This document shows positions 1 through 7,648 of a DNA stretch of 40,400 bases, piece after piece; position 1 is the stretch's first letter, and every line of letters begins with the position of its first letter. The position numbers and the translations under genes are program-made. Below the pieces are notes generated by a model. It had not been told where the DNA came from. It ran no database searches and saw only the letters and a list, made by a program, of their open reading frames with translations. Origin of the DNA: Candidatus Humimonas hydrogenitrophica (GTDB lineage: Bacteria > Gemmatimonadota > Gemmatimonadetes > Palauibacterales > Palauibacteraceae); the NCBI GenBank assembly GCA_947581615.1, contig CANPVD010000052.1, positions 1 to 40,400 of the forward strand, given 5' to 3'.

Positions 1-2379
1 GGCGCCGTAGGGCGCGTTCTGGCCCTCGAACATCGAGCTCCCCGGCGAGTCGTAACTCACGTTGAGACCTTGTTGGTGCTCGACCGCCGTGCCCGGGTCG
101 AACAGGTGGAGGTCGGCGTGCAGGAGGGAAGGGTCGTCCGCGATCGCGCGCAGCGGCCGCACATCATCGATCACGTACACCGAGCGGCCGAAGGTCCCGA
201 TCACCAGGTCGCTCTCGCGAGACTGGGTCGCGAGGGCATCCACCGGCACGCCATGTGGGAAGCCGTACGTCCACTGTTGCCATATGCTTCCGCCATCCAG
301 GCTAAAGTACAGCCCGAACTCGGTCCCGAGCCACAGCAGCTTCGGGTTCACCGGGTCCTCGAGGATCGTGCGCGCCCAGCCGTCCACGCCCTTCGTGGGC
401 AGCCGTTTCCAGCTGGCCCCGTAGTCGGTCGTCTCGTAGACGTAGGTCGACTTGTCGCCGCGCATGTAGTCGTGCACCGCGGCGTAGGCGGTGCCGGCGG
501 CGTAGTGCGAGGCCTCGATGTGGCTCACCCACGCGTTCCGGGGCTTGCCGGGCATCTTCGCCTGGACGTTCGTCCACGACTTCCCGCCGTCCTGCGTGAC
601 CTGCACGTTGCCGTCGTCCGTCCCGGCCCAGATCACGCCCCGGCGCACCGGACTCACGGCCAGGGTGAAGATGGTCGTATAGCCCTCGGCGCCCGTCACG
701 TCGTAGGTGAGCCCGCCGCTCCGGTCCTGCTGCTGCCAGGCCGGGTCGTTCGTGGTGAGATCGGGGCTGATCGGCTCCCAGCTGTTCCCGTCGTCGGTGG
801 ACCGGAAGACGAACTGCGCCCCCTGGTAGATCGTGTTCGAGTCGAAGGGGCTCACCACGACCGGGGCGTTCCAGTTGTAGCGAAGCTTCACCGAGTCCGA
901 GGGCGGCGCCGGCTTGATCCAGTGCAGGTAGCCGGTTTTCAAGTCGTACCGCATCAGGTTCCCTTGCTGCCACTCCGTGAAGCCGTAGCGGGGCGCGTTC
1001 GGGTCGGGCAGGGTCGCGAAGCCATCGCCGAAGCCGATCGAGACCCAGCGGTAGTTCCGGATCCCGCTGCCGCGCCACGTCTCCGATGGCCCGCGCCAGT
1101 TCCCGTTGTCCTGGAGGCCGCCGTATACGTGGTAGGGAACCTCGTCGTCGACGGCCACCTCGTAATACTGGCCGAGCGGGAGGTTGGCCACGAACCGCCA
1201 CGCCTTCCCGCGGTCCTCGGAGATGTAGACGCCCCCGTCGTTGCTGTCGACCAGGTAGTCCGGGTCCGCAGGGTCGATCCACAGGGCGTGATGGTCCACG
1301 TGGACGCCCTTGCCGCGCACGATGCTCCGGAACGTCTTCCCCCCGTCGTCGCTCACGCTCAGGTCCCCGGCGATGTGGTAGACGCGGTCCGGGTTCTGCG
1401 GGTCGACCAGCAGCCGGTTGTAGTAGAAGGGCCGGTTCCCCATCGCGCGGCTGTCGTTCACGGTCCTCCAGGTCTCGCCCCCGTCCTCCGAGCGGAGGAG
1501 CTGCGTCTTCCCGGCCTCCACGAGGGCGTAGACGAGGGAGGGGTCGGACGGCGCGATGGCCACGTTGATCTTGCCGAGCGGGCCCTTCGGAAGGCCGTTC
1601 TTCGACGTCTCCCGCTTCCAGGTCTGGCCCCCGTCCCAGGAGATGTAGAGGCCGCTCCCGGGGCCGCCGGACTTGAAGAAGTAGGGCCAGCGCATCCGCT
1701 GCCACAGGGTGGCGATGATCTTGTCCGGATTGGACGGGTCCATAGCCAGGTCGACGCCGCCCGTCGTGTCGTTGGCGGGGGCGAGGACCAGCGTCCAGTG
1801 CTGCCCGCCGTCGGTGGTCTTGTAGATGCCACGCTGGCCCCCCGCGCTCCACAGCGGGCCCGTGGCCGCTACCCAGGCTACCCTGGTGTCGTTCGGATCC
1901 AGGAGGATCTGGGCGATGTGCTCGCTTTTCTCGAGCCCGACGTTCTTCCAGGTCCTCCCGCCGTCGACGCTCCGGAACAGGCCCCTGCCCATGCCGACGG
2001 AGTTCCGGGGGTTGTCCTCCCCGGTGCCCACCCAGATCACGTCGTGGTTCCGGGGGTGGACGGCGATCTCGCCGACCGAGAGGACCGGTTCGTCATCGAA
2101 GATCGGCCGGAAGGTGGTCCCGTTGTCGGTGCTCTCCCACACGCCGCCGGTGGCGGCGCCCACGAACAGCGTGTCGTGCATGCCCGGGATCCCTACCACG
2201 TCTCCGATCCGGCCGCTCATGGTGGCCGGCCCGATGGAGCGGGCGGCCATGGCCGACAGGGCCACCGTGTCCGGCTTCGGAGCGGGCCGGCGGCGGCCGA
2301 ACATCTGGGCGGAGGACGAGGCGGGGAGAACGGAGGCGACGAGCAGGGCGAGGGCGAGCGCGAGCGTGCGCGGCTTCAT
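1..2379 (-). CDS. VPS10/BNR-repeat secreted beta-propeller protein (3' end beyond window)
   Basis: The open frame runs without a stop from the ATG at 2377-2379 to the window edge (793 codons), so the C-terminus is missing. The start MKPRTLALALALLVASVLP is a typical signal peptide, probably cleaved near the SSAQ at residues 22-25. A GGGAG ribosome site lies six bases upstream. The body carries repeated Asp-box/BNR signatures such as STDNGTTF, SVDGGRTW, TTDGGQHW, SWDGGQTW, SEDGGETW, SDDGGKTF and TQDGGKSW, the hallmark of sortilin/VPS10 and sialidase-like propellers. Related exported proteins of about 1000-1100 aa are abundant in Gemmatimonadota, Acidobacteriota and Bacteroidota and are often labelled 'glycosyl hydrolase'; a catalytic activity is not demonstrated by the fold. 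I infer a periplasmic or surface propeller with an unknown ligand. It is divergent from the HerA-like gene, with 286 bp between the two starts and no convincing promoter. Confidence 0.9.
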   Translation of the reverse strand, partial: MKPRTLALALALLVASVLPASSSAQMFGRRRPAPKPDTVALSAMAARSIGPATMSGRIGDVVGIPGMHDTLFVGAATGGVWESTDNGTTFRPIFDDEPVLSVGEIAVHPRNHDVIWVGTGEDNPRNSVGMGRGLFRSVDGGRTWKNVGLEKSEHIAQILLDPNDTRVAWVAATGPLWSAGGQRGIYKTTDGGQHWTLVLAPANDTTGGVDLAMDPSNPDKIIATLWQRMRWPYFFKSGGPGSGLYISWDGGQTWKRETSKNGLPKGPLGKINVAIAPSDPSLVYALVEAGKTQLLRSEDGGETWRTVNDSRAMGNRPFYYNRLLVDPQNPDRVYHIAGDLSVSDDGGKTFRSIVRGKGVHVDHHALWIDPADPDYLVDSNDGGVYISEDRGKAWRFVANLPLGQYYEVAVDDEVPYHVYGGLQDNGNWRGPSETWRGSGIRNYRWVSIGFGDGFATLPDPNAPRYGFTEWQQGNLMRYDLKTGYLHWIKPAPPSDSVKLRYNWNAPVVVSPFDSNTIYQGAQFVFRSTDDGNSWEPISPDLTTNDPAWQQQDRSGGLTYDVTGAEGYTTIFTLAVSPVRRGVIWAGTDDGNVQVTQDGGKSWTNVQAKMPGKPRNAWVSHIEASHYAAGTAYAAVHDYMRGDKSTYVYETTDYGASWKRLPTKGVDGWARTILEDPVNPKLLWLGTEFGLYFSLDGGSIWQQWTYGFPHGVPVDALATQSRESDLVIGTFGRSVYVIDDVRPLRAIADDPSLLHADLHLFDPGTAVEHQQGLNVSYDSPGSSMFEGQNAPYGA

Positions 2380-2665
2380 ACGCGGCTCCCTGACAAGGCT
2401 GTTCGGTGGCTCGATCCGGAGAACGCACGATGCGACGGAAAGCACGGAGGGGGCAAGGGAAGGACATGGCCAACGAGGGCGAGTCGCCGCGGTCGTGCTT
2501 CCCGGCGCGTGCGCCCGCCGGGACCATCCGCCGCGGCCGCTCCGGATCGGCCCTCGTCACGGCTTCCGGGCACCGGTCCGCGGCTGTAGTTTGCGAATCG
2601 AGATTCCACCTTCCCCAGCCCCGCCTCGACCGGGCCCGTCCGTGACACCGCACAGGAGATTCCCC

Positions 2666-4183
2666 GTGGACCGCATACTGATCGGCAAGGGCGAGGAGCC
2701 CGTCTACCTGCTCGCCCCGTACGGAAACCGTCACGGCCTCGTGGCCGGGGCCACCGGTACCGGGAAGACCGTCTCCCTCCTGGTGATGGCCGAGGGCTTC
2801 TCGCGCCTCGGCGTCCCCGTGGTCATGGCGGACGTGAAGGGCGACGTGGCCGGGCTCGCCATGCCAGGGACCGGGAACGAGAAGCTCGAGAAGCGGGTGG
2901 CGGAGATCGGGATGGAGGGTTGGGCTCCCGAGGGGAGCCCGGTCTTGTTCTGGGACCTGTATGGGAAGGCGGGCCACCCGGTGCGCACCACGATCAGCGA
3001 GGTCGGGCCCACCCTGCTGGCCCGCATGCTGGAGCTCAACGACACGCAGGAAGGCGTGCTCGAAGTCGTATTCCGGCTCGCCGACGAGCAGGGACTCCTC
3101 CTGCTGGACATGGACGACCTGCGCGCCCTCCTCGGCTACGTGGCCGACCACCGAAAGGACGTCTCGGAGCACTACGGCCTGGTGGCCACGCCGTCGATCG
3201 CGGCCATCCAGCGCTCTCTCCTCGCCCTGGAGCGCGAGGGCGGGACGGGCTTCTTCGGGGAGCCGGCGCTCGAGCTGGGCGACCTCATGCGCACGGATCT
3301 GTCGGGCCACGGCGTGATCAGCGTGCTGAGCGCCGACCAGCTCATCCTCAAGCCGCGGCTGTACTCGAGCTTCCTCTTGTGGCTCCTCTCCGAGCTGTTC
3401 GAGCAGCTCCCCGAGGTGGGCGACCAGGACCGGCCCCGGCTCGTGTTCGTGTTCGACGAGGCCCACCTCCTGTTCGACGATGCGCCGGCCGCCCTGCGCC
3501 AGCGGGTGGAGCAGGTGGTCCGGATCATCCGGTCCAAGGGCGTGGGCGTCTATTTCTGCTCCCAGTTCCCCGACGACGTGCCCGACCAGGTCCTGGGACA
3601 GCTGGGCAACCGGATCCAGCATGCGCTGCGAGCCTATACGCCGCGTGACCAGAAGGCGGTGAAGACGGCGGCCGAGACGTTCGTCGCCAACCCGAAGTTG
3701 GACGTCGCCGAGACGATCGGCCGCCTCGGCGTGGGGGAGGCGCTGGTGTCGACGCTGCAGGAAAAGGGGGTCCCCATGCCGGTGGAGCGGACCCTGATCT
3801 GTCCGCCGCGCTGCCGGATGGGGGCGATCACGGATGAGGAGCGGGCCGCCGTCCGGGCGCGGAGCCCGGTCGGGGCGAAGTACGACACGCCCGTGAACCG
3901 CGAGTCGGCCTACGAGAAGCTGGCGGCGCGCGCCGAGGAGAAGGCGGCCGAGGCGCCCCCGCCGGTGGCCGGGGGCCGCGCCGGGGCGGCTGGCGGCGAG
4001 GGGGCCCGGGCCGGGAAGGATCCGGCCCGGAGCTCGCTCGGTGACATGTTGTGGGGCACGACCCGCCGGCAGGGCATGGTGGAGTCCATGGCCAAGCAGG
4101 CGGCCCGCACGGTCGGCGGCCAGGTCGGGCGCCAGATCTTGCGGGGCGTGCTGGGCGGGATCCTGGGAGGGTCCAGGCGCTAG
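2666..4183 (+). CDS. HerA-like ATPase, DUF853 family
   Basis: A 505-aa cytosolic P-loop ATPase. The GTG start is chosen because AGGAG lies seven bases upstream and family homology begins at once (VDRILIGKGEEPVYLL). Walker A is GATGTGKT at residues 28-35, and Walker B is VFVFDEAHLLF with D264 and E265. The stretch SKGVGVYFCSQFPDDVPDQV and a following arginine-rich segment fit the VirD4/HerA-FtsK-like fold of the DUF853 (YjgR-type) family. The C-terminal 90 residues are Ala/Gly-rich and end in a glycine-zipper-like helix (GGQVGRQILRGVLGGILGG) that may bind membrane or self-associate. HerA relatives translocate DNA with the nuclease NurA, but no nurA is adjacent and DUF853 proteins have no settled role. 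The TAG stop lies in a CTAG tetramer that also holds the stop of the convergent permease remnant. Confidence 0.92.
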   Translation: MDRILIGKGEEPVYLLAPYGNRHGLVAGATGTGKTVSLLVMAEGFSRLGVPVVMADVKGDVAGLAMPGTGNEKLEKRVAEIGMEGWAPEGSPVLFWDLYGKAGHPVRTTISEVGPTLLARMLELNDTQEGVLEVVFRLADEQGLLLLDMDDLRALLGYVADHRKDVSEHYGLVATPSIAAIQRSLLALEREGGTGFFGEPALELGDLMRTDLSGHGVISVLSADQLILKPRLYSSFLLWLLSELFEQLPEVGDQDRPRLVFVFDEAHLLFDDAPAALRQRVEQVVRIIRSKGVGVYFCSQFPDDVPDQVLGQLGNRIQHALRAYTPRDQKAVKTAAETFVANPKLDVAETIGRLGVGEALVSTLQEKGVPMPVERTLICPPRCRMGAITDEERAAVRARSPVGAKYDTPVNRESAYEKLAARAEEKAAEAPPPVAGGRAGAAGGEGARAGKDPARSSLGDMLWGTTRRQGMVESMAKQAARTVGGQVGRQILRGVLGGILGGSRR

Positions 4184-4593
4184 GGGCTCATCGAGAAGGC
4201 GATGCTCGAGGACGCGTACAGGGTCGCGTTCAGGGCGCTCATGGTGGCGGCCAGGCCCGCGATGAGGAGGAGCGGAAGGCCGTAGGGCATGAACTGGCCC
4301 GCCGCCTGGATGATCCCCACCTCGCCCAGGTGGCCCAGCACCTGCCACGTGGTGATGCCTACCTGGCCCGTGAGTCCCGCTAGCCCGAGCAGGTGCGGGT
4401 TCACGTCGATGCCGCCAATGGCCGCGAACGCCACCAGGACGTAGATGGGCACGACCACCACGAGGGAGTAGAAGATCGCCTTCGGGATGTTGCGGGCGGG
4501 GTCGATGACCTCCTCGCCCGACTGGACGATGATGTCGTAGCCCTCGAAGGCCACGTAGGTGAACCCCATCGACGCCAGCACCCCGCCCCTCCC
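4180..4593 (-). pseudogene. APC-family amino-acid permease remnant
   Basis: On the minus strand the frame reads SMGFTYVAFEGYDIIVQSGE, then EVIDPARNIPKAIFYSL, two hydrophobic spans (VVVVPIYVLVAFAAIGGI and LPLLLIAGLAATMSALNATL) and YASSSIAFSMSP before a TAG. This is the middle of an APC-superfamily transporter (the conserved GYD/EE..P..NIP..I region). A full protein has about 12 helices and 430-500 residues; only about 135 recognisable residues remain. Homology stops abruptly upstream at about 4590 and ends a few residues after YASS, where normal proteins continue with FAMGRD-like sequence. The frame can be extended upstream to 4776, but that part is Arg/Pro-rich and not transporter-like. I see no insertion sequence or direct repeat at the break. 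It is probably non-functional. Confidence 0.75.
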
Positions 4594-5062
4594 CTCGTCG
4601 GGTCTCGGTCCGCCATGGCCGCATCGATAGACCCGTCGGACGCCTGCGGCCAGCGAGACGCGGGCGGGATGCGGGCACGTCGCCCCGGCCGCGCTCCCGA
4701 GGAGCGTCGGGCGGCGTACCGGCGACCACGGCGGCTTGCACCGTTTCTCACAACCAAATTGTTCACACGTCTGCATTTAGTGACGCGGTCTCGCGCCGAT
4801 CGGCACGCCGCCTCGGCGGCGGCCGGCGCGAGTGCCAACCGCGCGGAGACTGGACTCTACGGCCCTCGATCCCTACCGGGCACGAGTCTTCCACTCCACG
4901 ACGCGCCTTCGCGGCTCTTGACGCCGCCGCGTACCGCTGGGCAAGGTCGCACGGGCGACCCCGTGACACCCGTCTATTCCAGAAACCTGTTCGGATTCGG
5001 ATCGGGCGGCGTCGTCCGCCGCCCGTAGCCAACTGGATGTCTACCTTCGATGGGAGTCGTGG
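4594..5062. other. Non-coding stretch between permease remnant and export operon
   Basis: No supportable gene lies here. Two things stand out. The stretch 4744-4783 is strikingly AT-rich for this genome, roughly 40% G+C by eye, and contains AAATTG and TTTAG runs. A strong hairpin lies at 5003-5025, just before the operon start. I could not fit a convincing -35/-10 pair on either strand, although the AT-rich island is the most likely place for the operon promoter. Confidence 0.5.
5003..5025 (+). promoter_or_regulatory. Perfect 9-bp hairpin in the leader of the export operon
   Basis: CGGGCGGCG (5003-5011), a five-base loop, then CGCCGCCCG (5017-5025) form a perfect 9-bp GC stem ending 37 bases before the ATG at 5063. 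No T-tract follows, so an intrinsic terminator is unlikely. It could stabilise the 5' end of the long mRNA or modulate initiation. The structure is visible; the function is inference. Confidence 0.35.
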
Positions 5063-7648
5063 ATGCGCGGGTGTGTGGTGGAGAAGATCCGACTGGTGTC
5101 GCGGTGCGCGTTCATCGCGGGCGCCTCCCTCGCGTTCAGGGCTCCGCCGCTACGGGCCCAGGGTGCGATCACCGCCTCGCTGGTGACGCCCAACCCGACC
5201 CCGTACGTGTCCGATCTCCAGACCCGGCCGAGCTGGGTCATGCTCACCGTGACCAACTCGAGCGGAGAGGACGTGCGGGCGCAGGTCACCGCCTCGCTGA
5301 GCCGCAGCGGCGGAGACGTGCTGGTGGCGACGCTCGGCCCGGCACCGGCGCCGTTCATGACGATTCCGGGCAACGCGGTGGCCCCCGCGACCACGGTGAT
5401 CACGGCGCCACGGCTGGCCCCGTGGAGCCAGTTCGCCTACACGGGGGAAGCGGGCCAGCAGATCCACGACACGGGACGTCTGCCGGACGGAGACTGGACG
5501 CTGTGCGTCACCCTGACGGGCCTCGTCGGCACGCAGACCCAGCGGCCCCTGCCCGACGTGACGGCTTGCTCGACCTTCATCGTGCGCTACCCCGAGGCTC
5601 CCCAGCTCCTCCTCCCCTCGGACCGTAGCGACGTCACGCTCCCGACCCCGGTGTTCCAGTGGACGCCGGCCACGGGCGTGGACGGGGCGTCCTACCGCTT
5701 CCGCATCGTCGAAATGATCCGTGGGCAGACGCCGCGCGAGGCGGTGGAGGCCGACCGGCCGGTGCTGGAGACGACCCTGTACCGGCAGACGGCGCTGGTG
5801 TATTCGCTGGCCACCTATCCGTTGCGGGCCGGAGCCTGCTACGCGTGGCAGGTGCAGTCCGTCAAGCTCCAGGGGAGCGACGTGCAGCCGATCCTGGCCC
5901 CGGTGGGCACCAACCAGGGACGCAGCCGGATCTTCACCTTCTGTTACCGTCCGCCCCACGTGGCCCAGCTCCCCGACTCGCTGCCGTCCGACACGGCCGC
6001 GGGGCCGGGGATCGCGCTCCGCCTGCCGACGATGGGCGGAGCCGGCGGCGGAGGGCCTCCGGCGTACGACTCCCGAATGAGCGGTCCGGGCGCGAGGTTC
6101 CAAGCGTCGCAGCGGGCGCCGGCGCCGATCACCGCCACGGGCGATATCACCGCTTACGGCGAGCTGTATGGTCTTTCCGGCACCGGGGGGCAGCCGGCGC
6201 GGCCCGACCGGACCGGGCGGATCCAGGTCAACACCACTCTGTCCATGGCCAACGGCCTCGTGCAGGTCCCCCTCCAGGCCCTCATCTCTACCGACCAGGT
6301 CAACTTCCGGCAGGAGATCGACCGGCTCGGAATCAGTCCGACCTGGCGCGACTACACCCTCCACGCGGGCTACTACACGCCGCGCTTCACCGACCTGACC
6401 CTGGCGGACGCCACCCTGCTGGGCGGGGGTGTCGAGGGGCACCCGGGCGGCCTGCGGTTCTCGGCCGGCTACGGCCGCGCGCGGCGCTCCATCGCCCCCG
6501 ACTCCGGTCAGCTCGTGCAGCCCGAGTTCAGCCGCGTCATGGGTGTGGGCCGGGCGGGCTGGGAGGCGCCCTCGGGGCTCCTGGCCGAGTTCACCGTGGT
6601 GAGCGCACGGGACGACCCGAATTCGTTGGGCCTGTTCGGCGACACCACCTCCGCGGCCTCGCCACAGGAGAACGTGGTGCTCGGCCTCCACGGCAAGGCG
6701 CCCCTCGCCGACCAGCGCCTGTGGCTCGAGGTGGAGGGGACGCGCTCCACCTACAAGGCCGACCGACGGGCGTCCGCGGACGCGACGGCCGACGTGGCCG
6801 GCTCCGTGGGGCTCACCTGGCAGGTGCCCACGTGGTCGGCCGGCGGGAAGGTGACCTACGTCGGACCGGGCTACCACGCGCTCGGCAACACGCAGCTCCA
6901 GTCGGACCAGGTGCGATACGAGGCCACCGGGCAGCTCCACGAAGGGACGGTCTCCCTGGGGCTCCAGGCCGGGGTGCAGCAGAACAACCTGGACCACACG
7001 CTGCAGAGCACGACCAAGATCCGCGGGATCTACAACCTCGCCCTGAGCTGGCAGGCCACGCAGCAGTTCGGCCTGGACGGCAGCGCCAGCAACATCGTGA
7101 ACGACGTGCAGAGCGCCGACCCCACGCTGGCGCTCAAGAACGTGAACCGCTCCTTCGTGCTCACGCCGCACGTGGCCTTCCAGACCGGGCAGGCGCAGAA
7201 CGTCCTCACCGCATCGGGCACGTGGCAGACGGCCGACAACACGTCGCCCGGCATCACGGGGCTGGAGGACACACGCACGGGGAGCGCCATGCTCGCCTAC
7301 ACGGTGAGCTTCCCGTCCGGGGTGTCGCTCACCGCGACGGGTACCTTCACCCAGGTCAAGGTGGACTCCCTGCGCACCAACCTCACCACCCTGTACCCAG
7401 CGCTCTCCTTCCCGCTGGTCCAGGGACGGCTCAACACGATGGTGGGGCTGCAGTGGACGTGGAGCGGGATCGTGGGAGCGGGCTACGACCACGAGGTTTA
7501 CCCGCAGCTCAACGCCTCCTTCGCAGTCTCGCCGCGCCAGCTGGTCACGCTGCAGCTGTCCCATCGGCATTATGCCTATGGTGACGCCATGCCGGGGGCG
7601 GTCTTCAACGAGAATCAGGGTAGCCTGACCTGGAAGTACACGTTCTGA
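5063..7648 (+). CDS. TANFOR-like N-terminal domain fused to an outer-membrane beta-barrel (861 aa)
   Basis: First gene of the three-gene export operon, with GGAG six bases before the ATG. Residues 1-34 are a signal peptide ending APPLRAQG. Residues about 35-180 resemble the TANFOR domain of Bacteroidota exoproteins: an early PYVSDLQTRP segment, a T.TNSS.E.V strand, and late signatures TGRLPDGDWTLCVTL and C-x-F. A fibronectin-like segment follows to about residue 295 (VFQWTP at 197-202, GQTPREAVE, YAWQVQ, NQGRSRIFTF). From about residue 355 the sequence is alternating beta-strand to the end and includes LGISPTWRDYTLHAGYY and LLGGGVEGHPGGLRFSAGYG, the signature of an outer-membrane barrel family I know mainly from Bacteroidota. 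The C-terminus, LTWKYTF, has the terminal Phe and alternating aromatics of a BAM-recognised barrel. Its TGA overlaps the next ATG (TGATG). I infer an outer-membrane anchor or pore for its partners. The domain name is from memory of family motifs. Confidence 0.85.
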   Translation: MRGCVVEKIRLVSRCAFIAGASLAFRAPPLRAQGAITASLVTPNPTPYVSDLQTRPSWVMLTVTNSSGEDVRAQVTASLSRSGGDVLVATLGPAPAPFMTIPGNAVAPATTVITAPRLAPWSQFAYTGEAGQQIHDTGRLPDGDWTLCVTLTGLVGTQTQRPLPDVTACSTFIVRYPEAPQLLLPSDRSDVTLPTPVFQWTPATGVDGASYRFRIVEMIRGQTPREAVEADRPVLETTLYRQTALVYSLATYPLRAGACYAWQVQSVKLQGSDVQPILAPVGTNQGRSRIFTFCYRPPHVAQLPDSLPSDTAAGPGIALRLPTMGGAGGGGPPAYDSRMSGPGARFQASQRAPAPITATGDITAYGELYGLSGTGGQPARPDRTGRIQVNTTLSMANGLVQVPLQALISTDQVNFRQEIDRLGISPTWRDYTLHAGYYTPRFTDLTLADATLLGGGVEGHPGGLRFSAGYGRARRSIAPDSGQLVQPEFSRVMGVGRAGWEAPSGLLAEFTVVSARDDPNSLGLFGDTTSAASPQENVVLGLHGKAPLADQRLWLEVEGTRSTYKADRRASADATADVAGSVGLTWQVPTWSAGGKVTYVGPGYHALGNTQLQSDQVRYEATGQLHEGTVSLGLQAGVQQNNLDHTLQSTTKIRGIYNLALSWQATQQFGLDGSASNIVNDVQSADPTLALKNVNRSFVLTPHVAFQTGQAQNVLTASGTWQTADNTSPGITGLEDTRTGSAMLAYTVSFPSGVSLTATGTFTQVKVDSLRTNLTTLYPALSFPLVQGRLNTMVGLQWTWSGIVGAGYDHEVYPQLNASFAVSPRQLVTLQLSHRHYAYGDAMPGAVFNENQGSLTWKYTF

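Noticed and set aside
70-2589. 839-codon plus-strand frame opposite the VPS10-like gene
   Set aside because: The minus strand carries clear Asp-box repeats and a signal peptide; the plus frame is His/Val/Arg-rich without motifs.
1826-2665. Longer N-terminus for the HerA-like ATPase
   Set aside because: The extension overlaps the divergent gene; the GTG at 2666 has a good ribosome site and family homology begins there.
4594-4776. Upstream extension of the permease frame as the start of a real 198-aa gene
   Set aside because: The added part is Arg/Pro-rich with no membrane helices and no likeness to APC N-termini.
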